Below are positions 11,371 to 23,249 of a stretch of DNA of 64,000 nucleotides, in pieces. Under the pieces are notes generated by a model. The model made no database searches. It worked only from the letters and a program-made list of their open reading frames with translations, and was not told the DNA's origin. Source of the DNA: Chloranthus sessilifolius. Its lineage: Eukaryota; Streptophyta; Magnoliopsida; Chloranthales; Chloranthaceae. The stretch covers positions 5,090,001 to 5,154,000 of the forward strand of contig CM037591.1 in assembly GCA_021018995.1 (NCBI GenBank), in the 5' to 3' direction. Position 1 is the first letter of the stretch. Each line of letters starts with the position of its first letter. The translations under genes were made by a program, and so were the position numbers.

Positions 11371-11989
11371 CTAAACTTCTTCACAAGTTGCCTCAATAAG
11401 AAAATAGCTTTTGTTGTTGGTCTTTCCAGCATAAATCCAAACTGTTAGTCCCACAAATACCAGGGGCTAAGAAAGCCAGCTTTAGGCACTATTTAATTTC
11501 AAACTTCTAAAATAGACATCCGATGTCTGCATAATGATATTACCTATGAAACTCCCATAGAAATTTAGCCTAATTATGTTCCTTGTTGGTGATTTCCATT
11601 TTTCATAACTTGAACAACCACCCCACCTCCTCCCAACACCTTCGCAAATCTTTAAGAAGCAGGTGGACTTGCACTAATGGCCAAGCATAAACATTTTTAG
11701 CTCTAGCCAAGATGCTTCCCTAGTTATTAGCTCTGCTATGAGATACACAACTATTTATTTCCTTTCAAATACACCATCTGATTGCCATTGGGGAAAGAAT
11801 CCACAAGACAAGTCCATTAGCTGGAAAAAAAAGTTCTAAACCATAATGTGGCAAAATGTCCCAAAGGAAGATGGCAACATTTAAGAGATAATGCACCTCT
11901 GAGCTATCACCTTTCCCAAATCAAAGTTGACACATTGCAATGCACGAGAAGATATCCACCGTCTATTTGGTTTTACCACACAAGGAGTA
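11371..11989. other. Intron 3 segment, no gene seen
   Basis: AT-rich with no coding, element or repeat signal recognised. Confidence 0.45.
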
Positions 11990-12620
11990 ATAATTAGGGA
12001 ATATAGTATCATGATGTTGAAAATGATCAACGGGGAGGATTCTGTCAAAAGCCCTGTCCATGCAAATTCCAATACTCTGAGAGAGACCGAACATCTCCAA
12101 AAAAAAATTCAATGTAATAGGGACCTACAAATCCTTACGAAAGGAAATATAATAAGACGCTAGTGAATAGTTTTCACTAGGCTTCCCAACCCATTACCCT
12201 ATAGTACCTCCCCTTATGTGAAACATGCATCCCTTCAAGAAAGCCCATCAACTCAATGATTATATCAATCTTATCATAATTCAAGTTCAGGAGATAAATA
12301 AAGTAACAATTAGAGTATGATGTGGCGATGTTGGAAATGATCGATGGTTAGGATCTTGTTGAAAGGCCTGCCCATGCAAATGCCAACACTCAAAGAGAGA
12401 CGGACATATCCAAAAAATTTCCCGTGTAATAGGGACTTATGATTCCTTACAAAGGGAAATATAATAAGATAATACCGAAGAACTTTTCATTGGGCATCCC
12501 AACCCATTACCCTATATTATCTCCCTTAAGTGAAACATACACACCATCAAGAAAGCTCATCAACTCGATAAATATCTCAATTTCATCACAATTCAAGTTA
12601 TTGAGATAAATAATTGACAC
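11990..12620. repeat. Tandem duplication, about 315-bp unit, two copies
   Basis: Matching landmarks are offset by about 315 bp: ATGTTGAAAATGATCAACGG (12013) with ATGTTGGAAATGATCGATGG (12328), and CCCAACCCATTACCCTATA present in both units. The two copies have diverged noticeably. No coding potential. Confidence 0.75.
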
Positions 12621-12839
12621 TCTAAGACCTCCCGACTCTTTCTCCATGATCTCTTGTACTAAGTATTCTTTATATGACATCATCGAAGGCTCTTTGATAC
12701 AATCTAGAATTTTCATCTACTGTGAAATTCAACAAAGAATACTAGAAAATATGATAAAAATAAGAATTGGAAGGAAAGGCAAAAGAAAAGAGATATCGAA
12801 AAACGTATTGATGAAAAGTTTGTGATATGACAATCAGGA

Positions 12840-13116
12840 GAAAGATATCAATAATGGCATTAGTAGAGGGTATAGGTCCATCTTGAACCGATACATATCA
12901 TCCGATACGGATACAATATCTCCAATACCGAATCGGTTCTTTTTAAATAAAATTATAAATAAATTATATCGGTCAGTATCAGCCGATACTGACCCGTATC
13001 GGCCCAATACCTATACTGATATCGATACCTATATCGTGGTGGTATCGGCATCGGTGCACAACAAAACCGATACACATCGCCGATACGTATCGATATCGGC
13101 CAAGTTTTGATATCAT
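12840..13116. mobile_element. hAT-like MITE with GATAC-type array
   Basis: It is absent from the partner LTR, so it is an insertion. Imperfect 8-bp flanks are AATCAGGA (12832-12839) and GGTCAGGA (13117-13124). The ends share GATATCAA (left) and TTGATATC (right). The interior is a degenerate array of CCGATAC/GTATCGG words. No coding capacity. Confidence 0.6.
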
Positions 13117-13767
13117 GGTCAGGAATGCTCAACTTGCAGACCCATCACTCTTATGTATGACATATTTTCAAGTGTTCAAACGCGTCAGAGTGATACAAAA
13201 TCAGTCTTAATTGAAAGCTCATCAAAGTAGCTTTCCAATGAGCCAAGAATCGCACGGTTTTGCTGAGTATATTTTTGTAGATTGTACTATAATATGATGA
13301 ATTTCAAGACTTCTAGTTGAATTAGGATTAATTTCATTTATTACTTTATTTTAGATGATAGGATTTGTTTCTTTATTAGAAATACGATTAATTTCTTTGT
13401 TAATTAAGACTTTATTTTATTATTCTTAGGAAAGTTAATAAATTATAATATTATTTTTATTTAAATTGGACTAGGGTTTTAAATTTTATGCATTGTAAAA
13501 GCATATTTAAAAGCAAGTAGGGGTGGAATTTAATTTAGAGTTGAATGAAGCCCAGCAGACCTATAAAAAATAACTAAAAATCGTTTGGAACTTTTTGGTA
13601 GTTGTGATAGGTATTAAGTGTTCCTGTGGGTTCACTAACAAAGGAAATTTGGTAGGATATTCTGTAATTCAACAACCTAAGTAATTACAGCCCTCCTGCA
13701 GATTCTGCTAATTTTGGGTCAAAACTAGTACCCTCTCAAGTGGCCATTACGCGTGCGTCAAATCATT

Positions 13768-13779
13768 TGGTATCAGAGC
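13768..13779 (+). other. Primer-binding site, initiator-Met type
   Basis: TGGTATCAGAGC lies two bases after the CA end of the left LTR. It is complementary to the 3' end of plant initiator tRNA-Met and fixes the plus orientation of the element. Confidence 0.8.
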
Positions 13780-14317
13780 GCATTCAAGCCAACACAGCAA
13801 CTTCTGATCAACAAATCGAAGTGGGACGATCAATACGACGATATGGAAGATGGCAACGCATGGAACACAGTATATGGATATTTCATACAAGATGTTTATG
13901 AAGATGGAAAAGATGTTAAAAATCATCACCATCAACCTCTTATTGGCCCAAGCACAACGATCATCAGTAAAGAAGGTATGGGCCTATGACTTATTTGAAG
14001 AAGACGCACGATCTCCAAAAATTTTGAGGTCAAACTTTCCTCAAACGTGAGAATGATGAAGTGCAAAATTTTAATTTATTTCAAAATCCAAGAAAGAAAA
14101 TTAAAAAATAAGAAAAATTGGAAGAAAAGATGGACGAGAGTGAAATCTTAAATTTATTGATGAAAAGTCTATGATCGAATAGTCACAAGGTGCTCAACTT
14201 TCGATCCCGTCACTTTTATGCATGGACCTATTTTCAAGTGTCAAACGACGCCAGATTGATGCAAACTTGATCTTATTTGAAAATTTCTCGAAGTCATTTC
14301 CCAACGAGCCAAGAATT

Positions 14318-15565
14318 GCACACTTCTTATGAGTATCAAAGTATGGTCAATTTTCGGAGGTTACACTGCAAAGTGACGAATTTCAAGACTTCTAATTGAA
14401 TTAGAATTAGTTACTTTAATTATTTTATTTTAGCTCATAGGATTTCTTATATTAGAAATATGTTTAGCTTCCTTGTTGATTAAGATTTCATCTTATTATT
14501 TTTGGGAAATTACTAAAATTGGGATATTTCTTTATTCAAATTAGGAAGTAGAGTTAGACTAGGATTTCTAATTTTATGCGTTGTAAAAGCCTATTTTACG
14601 GGCCAGTAGTGTTGGAACTTAATTTACATTTGAATGAAATATTTTGTTTGGAAGTTTTTGAAGCTCTAAGAGTTGCAATTGGTAGTAGTTGTTCCTACGA
14701 ACTCAACGGCAAAGGAATTTTGGTGGGATATTCCTTAAATTAATCATCTTGGAAGACTGATACCATCCTTCTTGCAGATTTTACTAGTTTTCTATCAAAA
14801 CTAGTGCCCTCTCAAGTAGCTATTGTGTGCTTTTCTCCATGATATCCTGTACTAAGGATCGTTGTTGTCAAATCGCTTAAGTGATGCTAAGCGATTTGGC
14901 TCCATTTCGCTTAAGCGAATCGCTTAAGCCATGGCTCCATCGCACACTTCTTATGAGTATCAAATTATGGTCAATTTTCGGAGGTTACACTGCAAAATGA
15001 CGAATTTCAAGACTTCTAATTGAATTAGAATTAGTTACTTTTATTATTTTATTTTAGCTCATAGGATTTCTTTCTTATATTAGAAATATGTTTAGCTTCC
15101 TTGTTGATTAAGATTCATCTTATTATTTTTAGGAAATTACTAAAATTAGGATATTTCTTTATTCAAATTAGGAAGTAGAGTTAGACTAGGATTTCTAATT
15201 TTATGCGTTGTAAAAGCCTATTTTACGGGCCAGTAGTGTTGGAACTTAAGTTACATTTGAATGAAATATTTTGTTTGGAAGTTTTTGAAGCTCTAAGAGT
15301 TGCAATTGGTAGTAGTTGTTCCTACGAACTCAACGGCAAAGGAATTTTGGTGGGATATTCCTTAAATTAAACATCTTGGAAGACTGATACCATCCTTCTT
15401 GCAGATTTTACTAGTTTTCTATCAAAACTAGTGCCCTCTCAAGTAGCTATTGTGTGCTTTTCTCCATGATATCCTGTACTAAGGATCGTTGTTGTCAAAT
15501 CGCTTAAGTGATGCTAAGAGATTGGCTCTATTTCGCTTAAGCGAATCGCTTAATCGCTTAAGCCA
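14318..15565. repeat. Tandem duplication, 624-bp unit
   Basis: GCACACTTCTTATGAGTATC begins at 14318 and again at 14942, and the two units match almost base for base. Each contains the right LTR's end plus the left terminus of the hAT-like element at 15487, so the duplication happened after both insertions. Confidence 0.88.
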
Positions 15566-16335
15566 TGGCATACTTTTTTTAAAAAAAAAAAATAATAATA
15601 ATAACAATTAAGTATTCAAATCTCTAGAAGGGAAAAATAGACATTCTTGCATTTAAAAAAGAAGTTTTACATACTAATATTCAAAATTATAACTTTAGTT
15701 TTGATACTGAGTACCCGTATACTTTGGGCCGTTGATGGTGTAGATCTATCATATTCATAATCATCTTCCATAATAGTCTTCTAAACAACATCTTGATAAT
15801 ATTTTTTCCTAGATCGCTTGTCCATATACTCCATTATTTCCTTTCAGATTTTCAGAATAGCTTTTCTACAAGCCTTAGCATTTGATCCGGCTCCATAAGC
15901 AAGATGTTGCTTATGACAATTTAATATAAATAAGTTTATAACAATTTAATTCACTAAAAAAAGGATTAGAAAGCATAAAATAAATAATTAAAAAAAATTA
16001 GATAGGAAAGATGGGAGGAGATTGGAAGTAAAGAACAAAGATTAGAGAGAAAGTTAAAGCCAAAATAGTTGTGAGAGGAGTAGAGGACCCAACCCACCAT
16101 TTTATAGAGGCAATGGGAAAGCAAAAAAAAAAAGTGCTTGGAGTATTATGCCATCGCATACTAAGTATGCGATTGCATAAGCCATATTTGTATTGGATCG
16201 CATAAGCCATAAAATATGGCTAATGTGATCGCATACTTTAGTATGCAATTGCATAATGGCCAAATCGCATAAGCCATCATGGCTTATGCGATTTGATGGC
16301 ATAAAACCGCTTAAGCGATCGCTTATGAAACTATG
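15487..16335. mobile_element. hAT-like element with CGCTTAAGCG array (849 bp)
   Basis: Flanked by a perfect 8-bp repeat CTAAGGAT (15479-15486 and 16336-16343). The ends are CGTTGTTGTCAAATCGC and the inverse of CATAGTTTCATAAGCGATCG. The arms hold degenerate palindromic words (AAGCGATTCGCTT left, GCATAAGCCAT and ATGCGAT right). A truncated copy of its left end is at 14860-14941. No transposase is visible. Confidence 0.75.
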
Positions 16336-16343
16336 CTAAGGAT

Positions 16344-18330
16344 CCTTTATACAACATCATTAAAGATAGCACCATAATTGCCAAGAGTTGGTACAAGGTA
16401 TGACCCGCATTGGTACGTCATGTGAAAAAAGGTTTTGAGTATTTTTTTTATTGGCAACACTTAGTTGTCCTCTGATTTTGCTCCCAAACATCCTTAAAAG
16501 AAGTAGTAATGGTTGCACAATAAACTATGGAGAAGGTGTGATGCTAGGAACCCCAAACAAACAAGACCTAAAGCAGGAAAAAGAGCTACCAAAACCTCGC
16601 TAAAAAACTTCATCGCATAGGTGATAGGACCAATACTAGAAAGAGAAAGTCACAATAAACATTCCGCGGATAAGATTTAAAGACTGAAGTGACCAAACCA
16701 TATAACGATCCAATGAATATATTGAAGGTTACAAATACTACACTGGTCAGATGTAGATCAGTACATGAGTTATATAGTCATTTGATAAAATGAATGGATT
16801 TTTTTTGGATTCTTCTTCTAAGCTGTGTTAAATCTCAATATCAATGGCAGCAGGATAAGCAAATTCATCATTGGGCAGAATAATCACCTCTTCTTCTCAT
16901 CCTCAGTTAGAGAAGCAAAATTACCGGTTCTAATACATGCACTTTCAGAAAGTCCCTTAGGACCCAAATTTTGGGTTGATATGTTGGGTTTATTTTTACC
17001 TAATTCATCCGGACAAAACAATAGATATTTGATGACAAATGCCTGCACAACCAAAAAGTAAAAAGTGTAAGAGAAATGCCATTAAATCATGCCACAGCCC
17101 AAGAAAGATAACATTGCAAAGTAGTTGGAAAAATAAAATCAAAGAATGTTAATAAATAAGCGGGGAGTCACGCTCGAGAAGCTAGTCATATATGAAGAAC
17201 TTTCCGAAAATGACAGCTGTACTCTTACAATTAAGCAGTTGGCATTCTTAATTAAGAAAAAAATCAAAGAATGTTAACAATCAGCAATAATTCACACCAT
17301 TTTGCATTAAATAGCATGATGTACATGGCCCTAATAACATAATTCATCATAAAGGTCACGAAAAAATATATATGGGAAAATTTATATAATTTGATAAATC
17401 GTGATAGTTTGATAGCCTCACAATAAAGTAGATAGCAATATATAATTGAGATGTAGAGATTACTGAACATTAACAAATCAACATTAAAACACCATTACTT
17501 TATATAGCAATATGTACAGGCAGGATTTCAACATAAATTTAACCAAAAGACTCAAGTATGGGGAAATTTTCGGCAATCGATAGGGTGAGGTCTCACAATA
17601 AAGCAAATGGTCTTGCAGAATTGGAAGAATACAACTAAATTATGTTAACAAATCATCAATAATTCACACAATCATTTAAATAGGATCAGTGTAGAGGGGC
17701 ATAATTTGATCATTCATAATAAGGCTCACTAAAAATTCATGTTTTACTTCTAATTTTTTTTTCAATCAAAAGGTTTCATTGCAACATATGCCAGGGTTTC
17801 TCTGCAAGGTCCAAATAATAAATTTTTGCCAAAATTTTCGCAGCTGATAGTGTGATCTTCTCAAATATAGCACAATGAATGAAGTGATTCTCTTTGTATG
17901 TTACAGACATCAGTTTTTCAGTCAAATCGAAGAGGAGGAAATTTCAGAAAATCCGAAAGAAGGAAAAAGGAGATATGAAATGAAAGATCTTCCCCTTACA
18001 GAAAAGTTGAATATGCTCCCTTCGATTGTGTATGCTGGAAAAGGCTGGGCACCTATGAAATTCAGTTTGAGATTCCCATACAAGGTTCCTAAACTCTGGA
18101 ATATCTGCAACTCATTCTTGCAAATCCAAATATGCCTCGTGTAGTGGGCAGATATTGTTGCACTTGTAGTTGGTTCTGTGGTCACCAAAATGCCAACGAT
18201 AGAGTTTCTTTATTCCCAGCGTAACTGGTATGCTAGCTAAACATAGATGCCGAGATTGGGTGCTGAGCCTGTCCTGGAACTACACATTGTTACACATTTG
18301 TGCGGTTGTTTTATATGTCATTGGTGCCTT
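16344..18330. other. Introns 2-3 sequence around exon 3, no other gene seen
   Basis: Apart from exon 3 (16888-17042) this is AT-rich intron. The 17875-18188 stretch is open on both strands but matches nothing I know and has no splice or codon signal to support it. Confidence 0.5.
16888..17042 (-). CDS. MINDY-type deubiquitinase, exon 3 (residues 153-204)
   Basis: The acceptor is TTGGTTGTGCAG and the donor GTGATT; length 155 nt, 51 codons plus two bases of Arg204. It opens AFVIKYLLFCPDELG, the helix that follows the catalytic Cys motif in this family (the homologous stretch is AFVLKYLLFFP-like). It closes with NFASLTEDEKKR, which in homologues precedes the RALV helix found at the start of exon 4. 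Phase fits both neighbours. There is no stop or frameshift. The opposite strand is also open here but encodes nothing recognisable. Confidence 0.9.
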
Positions 18331-18334
18331 TTCC

Positions 18335-18525
18335 ATTTAGGGAATATAATAGAAGTGTGCCCTTTAGAACACACGCACACGCGCATATTTTATTTAGGGA
18401 ATGTAATAGAAGGTTGCTCTTTAGAACACGCATGCACGCGCACACGCACAAACACATCTTATATAGAAAATCTAATAGAAGTTTGCTCTCTAGAATGCGC
18501 ACGCACACACGCACTCTTTTAAATA
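18335..18525. repeat. Three-copy tandem repeat, about 65 bp, ending in CA/CG-rich runs
   Basis: Each copy reads ...GGGAAT.TAATAGAAG..TGCYCT.TAGAA followed by a CACACGCACAC-like run (18340, 18400 and 18465). It looks like a purine-rich unit with an attached microsatellite. Confidence 0.75.
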
Positions 18526-18539
18526 TGCCTTAGGGTTTT

Positions 18540-19489
18540 GAAAAATCATTCAAAAACATAATTACACTGTAGAGAGCCTTAGCAGAGACCATGGCAAAAA
18601 GATTCTGACTAGTAACCAAATAGAGAGGAGAAAACACCTACAATGTATGCCCGTAGTGTGCTAAACCTATTGCAATTGCCTACTATATCCATTTTCCTAC
18701 ACTTACACTTGGGTAAAAAAAATCAGGTGTTTTTATTTTATATTGGAATTTATATTAAACTTGATGTGTGAATTTCTTGTCTAATTTTTGGGTTGGGATG
18801 TGAAGACCGAATGGAAACATTCAAGTAAAATGTTTGTGGCGTGTGACTTTTCAAGTGATATAGACCATGCTGAAACAGCAAAACACTAGGGTGTTTCAAG
18901 GGAAGCTTAGGCATGTCAAGGAAGTCAAAAGGAAGATTATTTTTCACATGAAGGAAAGATCTAGCCACATAAACTTCTTAGTGGTGTCCCAATGTTTACT
19001 TTGATTGGTGATTAGAGTGAGACTTGCTGCTCTTCTGGTCCATCTTCTAGAGCCAAGACGTAAGGGACCCTCTAGAACCCAGATGGATGATGCTCAACTT
19101 CCATAGGTGTAGTACGGGTAATCTGGGTCTACTATGATTTGCGGCATATCTTCAAATCAAAGGAGGGAGAATATTTTCTCTTAGGTTGAGCTTGTGGGAT
19201 TAGTTTCCTAAAGATAGGAAGATTATTGTCTTTAGATGGTGGAAACTAGTTGGTTCACACATATTAATAGGGAGACCCATGGAATGCGAATCGCAATTGA
19301 CAGTGTCTTAGTGGTGCAATGTGGTAAATAGCTAGAACGTAGAGCATCGTCGCTTTGGTTCTTACCCGTATTGCCCTAAAATTTTGTATAGTTTTTTCCA
19401 TTTGCCATTACTAATGTATCATATCATCATCATCACCATGTCCCATCAATTTATGATCAGCTTTGAAAAATATATTTCACATATCCAAC
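18540..19489. other. Intron 2 segment, no gene seen
   Basis: No coding region, terminal repeat or known element motif was recognised. Confidence 0.45.
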
Positions 19490-19506
19490 ACACACACGCG
19501 CGCGCG

Positions 19507-19562
<56 letters not shown>
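19490..19562. repeat. Compound (CA)n(CG)n(CA)n(TA)n microsatellite
   Basis: A CACACACGCGCGCGCACACA block followed by about 22 TA units. Confidence 0.95.
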
Positions 19563-19566
<4 letters not shown>

Positions 19567-20878
19567 TGAGACTATAGATATATAGTATGATAATATCTAG
19601 TACTAAAAAAAAAAAGCTAAGTACTTTTCTTACCTAAAAAATTAAAGCAATCAGTTGTGGATTCTCCCACTTCCATTACCACACTACCAAACCACCTGAT
19701 CTTCCAGATGTTCACTTGGTTCTTGCTCTTCGCAAGGAGGTCCGTTCATGAGTTACCCCATATCTTCTTGCCAAGTATGTTTGTTATCAGACTGTGTCTT
19801 CTCCACATAGGGCTTTTCTCTCTGAGATCGATACTGTTACCATCCCACGCATTGGCCATGTTGCTCTTTCCCATCCTACATGGAAGGGTTTCATGGTTGA
19901 TGAGATGAAGCCCTTGAGAGTAATCATACATGGGATATGGGCACTTTCCTCCTGGTACGAAAATTGTGGATGCAAATGAGTTTTTATTGTCAAACATAAT
20001 CCCGATGGCACAGTGGCTCGATATAAGGCATGTCTCGTGGCGCGGACACATAATCAGATTTATTGCATTGATTATGATGTCATGTTAGCACATGTGGCTA
20101 AGTTTACTAATGTACATGTTCTCATCTCCATTGTTGCCAATCAAAATTTTCCTTCGTATCAACTTGATGTGAACAATGGAGTAACCCGTGGTATGGGGTT
20201 TCAGAGAGCACACTGTTTTCTATCATTCTAGTATTGTCGGCTGCATGATTTTGTTGGTGGATGTTGATGACATCATGATTACTGGAGATGATTCCTCTTT
20301 ATATCCCCCGAAAAAGAGGAACTTTGAAGGATTTTTGAAGTAATAGACTTAGGCAGTATGAAATATTTTCTTAGCCTGAAAGTAGTAAGATCGAAGAAAG
20401 GTATATTTCTTTTTCAAAGGAAATATGCTCTTGATTTGTTGAATGATACAGGTATGCTTGGCTACAAGCCTGCTTCTTCCCCTACGGCTTCTAAGCTCTC
20501 TCCATCAGATTGAGAGGGAGTTATTATCTAACCCCCATGACTATCAATTCCTGGTGGGTAGGCTGATATATCTTACTCTTACACGGCCAGACATTACATT
20601 TGCTGTCAGCCATCATATATAAGGGCATACTGATGCCGATTGGGTTGACTTTGTTACAGATCGTCGTCTACTTCAGGTATTGTGCTTTCGTCGGAGGCAC
20701 CCTTGTTTCTTGAAAGAGTAAAAAGCAGCCAATTGTCTCTAAATCTAGTGTTGAGGCTGAGTATCGCATGATTGCTCATGGAGCTTGTAAGCTTCTGTTG
20801 CTTTAGTCTCCTATTTCTGAGCTTGGTTTTCCAATTAGTGGCCCTATGCCCATCATTGTCACAACGAAGCAGTAGAAC

Positions 20879-21777
20879 CAAGGTTGTCAAATAGTATATC
20901 GTATCGTGCATTGTAATAAAGAATTTTCGTATCGCGTAACATACAGTGTCGAGTATCGTAAGATAAACTTAAATTTTTATAAATACATAAGAAAAATATA
21001 TAAATATATACAATTTAAAAATAATAAAAAAAAAGTAAGTCGTAGTTTGATATATATATACATATATATATATATATGTAACAATCTATGATCATTTTCG
21101 AAATACTAAGTGTCAAAGACACTCATTTCATCATCTATCACATTCGAAATTAGATTTTAAATCACATAAATTTAACAAAACATTTCATTGGATTGATTTA
21201 TAAAGTGGAGATAAAAATCCAGTCATATAAAATCATAAACTTTTCAAATTTTCGCTAAATAAAAAGAAATTCTATAGCTGCATGAGTATAAGTGTGGTGT
21301 GAGTGTGTATTGTATACTTGTTTTATATATTTATATGATGTGTCTTTCAAGTCCCAACTTCTACTTAAAATAAAATTCTATACTTGTTTCTTGACATTAC
21401 CACTTTGTATTCTAAAAAAACAAAAACAAAAAATCCCACGTCTCCATTCTTCATCTCTAACCTCACCACCGGCATCGTTTTTAGCAGTTAAATTATCACT
21501 TTTTTCTTATTTTTCTTCCTTCTAGTAGGACATCTTCTTCTTTATTTATTCTTGTCATTTTTTTATGATTTTTGTAGATCAAAATTGCGCTAAATAAGTG
21601 ACAATTTTTTTAATAAAAAGCAAGTTGTAATCGAAATCACTTGTATCGAGCATATCGTAAAGCTTAGTAATGTATCATATCGTGTATCGTAAGATACGGT
21701 CCAAAATAGATTAGATATGTATCGTTTTCTATCGTATCGCGTATCGTAGCGTGTATCGTAAGAGATTGACAACCATG
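20879..21777. mobile_element. hAT-like element with TATCGTATCG array (899 bp)
   Basis: Inserted in the RNase H region of copia A. It has a perfect 8-bp target duplication AGTAGAAC (20871-20878 and 21778-21785). Terminal inverted repeats are CAAGGTTGTCAA and CATGGTTGTCAA. Both ends carry CGTATCGTA-type words; the middle is AT-rich with a TA run. No transposase. Removing it restores the copia alignment. Confidence 0.85.
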
Positions 21778-21979
21778 AGTAGAACAACTTTGTGCTTCAC
21801 GAACCTACAAAGCATATTGAAGTTGACATTCATTTTGCCAGAGAGAAGGTTTGGGATTGCACTGCTGAGCTTGTGGATGTATCCTCCTCCCAAAAGGCAG
21901 TTGATATCTTCACTAAGGCTGTTGGCCATCACTATCAAATTGGGCACGCATGACATGTATGCTCCAGCTTGAGGGGGAG

Positions 21980-22225
21980 TGTTGGAATATGTGTACTTGT
22001 TCTTATGTATTAACGTGTTTTGTGTGTGGAGTTATACGGGTGTCTGTGTAATATTTTATATTCTTCTTGATAGTAATGCTAGTGAGGGCATTGTGTCTTG
22101 CTAAGCCTTCCCATTAACTTTTTCTCTCATTATCGTCTCTTCTCTTCTCTCTAACCCTAAACCCAATACTACCGAACCCTATTATCACCTATTTAACCCA
22201 AATACCACTTACCCATACCACCCAA
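21980..22225 (+). repeat. 3' LTR of copia A
   Basis: It follows the polypurine tract, starts TGTTGGAATATG and contains TAAGCCTTCCC and CTCTAACCCTAAACCC blocks similar to the copia B LTR (GAGGCTCCTTCCC, TCTAACCCTAAAA). The right end is approximate. No 5' partner is in the window. Confidence 0.7.
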
Positions 22226-22229
22226 CATT

Positions 22230-23215
22230 AATTTAGATTTCTTCTATAGGAACAATATGTGGAGAGACGAGTGAGTTCCTTGTCGAAGTAAAGTTCCATC
22301 AAGGATCTGCCTTGAGCCCTTATTTCTTTGCCCCTATCATGGATGCGTTAACCATAAACAAACAAGAAGGGATTCCATGGTGCATGTTATTTAGGAGTTG
22401 ACTATAAGGTTCCATAAATCCAAACCAAATTGGATTGGCGCTCAAAAAAAGAAAAGCCAAAAAAGGCGGCTGATGTGGTACTAATTGCCCAAATAAGGAA
22501 AGAAATATGGAGAGAAGCCTTGAAGTCAAGAGAATTAAAAATTAGCTTAACGAAACCCGAATGCATGGAGTGCAAATTTATTGACCATGACAGCCTAGAG
22601 GAGGATATTGTTAAAATAGAAAATTATCTAGTGCTACATTGCAATAGATTTCGGTATTTGGGGTCTACTTTACAATTAGAGGGTGGATTTGAAGAAGTCT
22701 CAAATAGGATTAATGCAGGTTGAATGAAATGGAGGAAAGCAAGCGGAGTATTGTGCGACCCAAGAGATCCACTTAGATTGAAGGACATTTCTATAAGAGG
22801 CGGTTAGACTTGCCATATTAGATGGTGCGGAATGTTGGGCTACGAAAAAAACGACAAGAAGATAGAGTGCATGTGGCTGAGATGGATGTGAGGAGTAACA
22901 AGAAAATATAAATTTCCGAACAGGTCCATAAGAGGAACTTAAGCGCACTGATAAAGGAAAAAATCATGGAATGTCACTTGAGAAGGTTCGGACATGTCCA
23001 TCGAAGGCTAGAAGTGGACCCTATATGAAGGGCAGAGATGCTACAAGTACAAGCAAGTAGGAGAAGAGGAAGACCTCTGAAGACCTGGCAAGAAGCAGCG
23101 AGAAGGGACATGAAGGATTGCGAAGTCACAGAGTTTAGCATTGAGCATAAACGAGTGGAGAAATAGGACTCGCAAAGCCGACCCCAAATAGATGGGATAA
23201 ACTGAAGAGGATGAT
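22230..23215 (+). mobile_element. RTE-type LINE, 3' half of ORF, decayed
   Basis: It encodes typical plant RTE reverse-transcriptase C-terminal blocks: FHQGSALSPYFFAP (about 22288), TKPECMECKF (22552), FRYLGSTLQ (22651), KWRKASGVLCD (22730), then, frame-broken, a WLRWM block, a FGHVH block, GRGRPLKTWQ and NEWRNRTR. It ends ATGGGATAAACTGAAGAGGA TGATGAG at 23215 before a TA run. At least six stops or frameshifts. Confidence 0.85.

Positions 23216-23217
<2 letters not shown>

Positions 23218-23247
<30 letters not shown>
23218..23247. repeat. (TA)n microsatellite at RTE tail
   Basis: Fifteen TA units directly after the RTE 3' tail, probably expanded from it. Confidence 0.9.
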
Positions 23248-23249
23248 AC

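Larger units (their letters stand above)
12720..14835 (+). mobile_element. Small non-autonomous LTR retroelement
   Basis: Two direct LTRs (about 12720-13765 and 14059-14835, ends approximate) enclose only about 300 bp. Paired landmarks are GACTTCTAGTTGAATTAGGA with GACTTCTAATTGAATTAGAA, and CTCAAGTGGCCATTAC with CTCAAGTAGCTATTGT. The left LTR is enlarged by an inserted hAT-like element (12840-13116). The internal part lacks protease, reverse transcriptase and integrase, so it would depend on another element (TRIM/LARD-like, inference). Confidence 0.7.
19640..22225 (+). mobile_element. Copia retrotransposon A, 5'-truncated and decayed
   Basis: A Ty1/copia pol fragment, then a 3' LTR. Landmarks: SHPTWKGFMVDEM (about 19872, start of the RT domain), RYKACLVAR (20020), QLDVNN where copia has DVKNAF (20161), VDVDDIMITGDD (about 20256, in place of YVDD), GRLIYLTLTRPDITFAV (20560, RNase H approach), KHIEVDIHF (21812). 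The polypurine tract TGAGGGGGAG is at 21970-21979 and the LTR starts TGTTGGAATATG at 21980. Many stops, a missing 5' LTR, gag and integrase, and a hAT-like insertion make it defunct. Confidence 0.88.

Noticed and set aside
17875-18188. ORFs open on both strands
   Set aside because: No recognisable domain, no flanking splice signals and no family resemblance.
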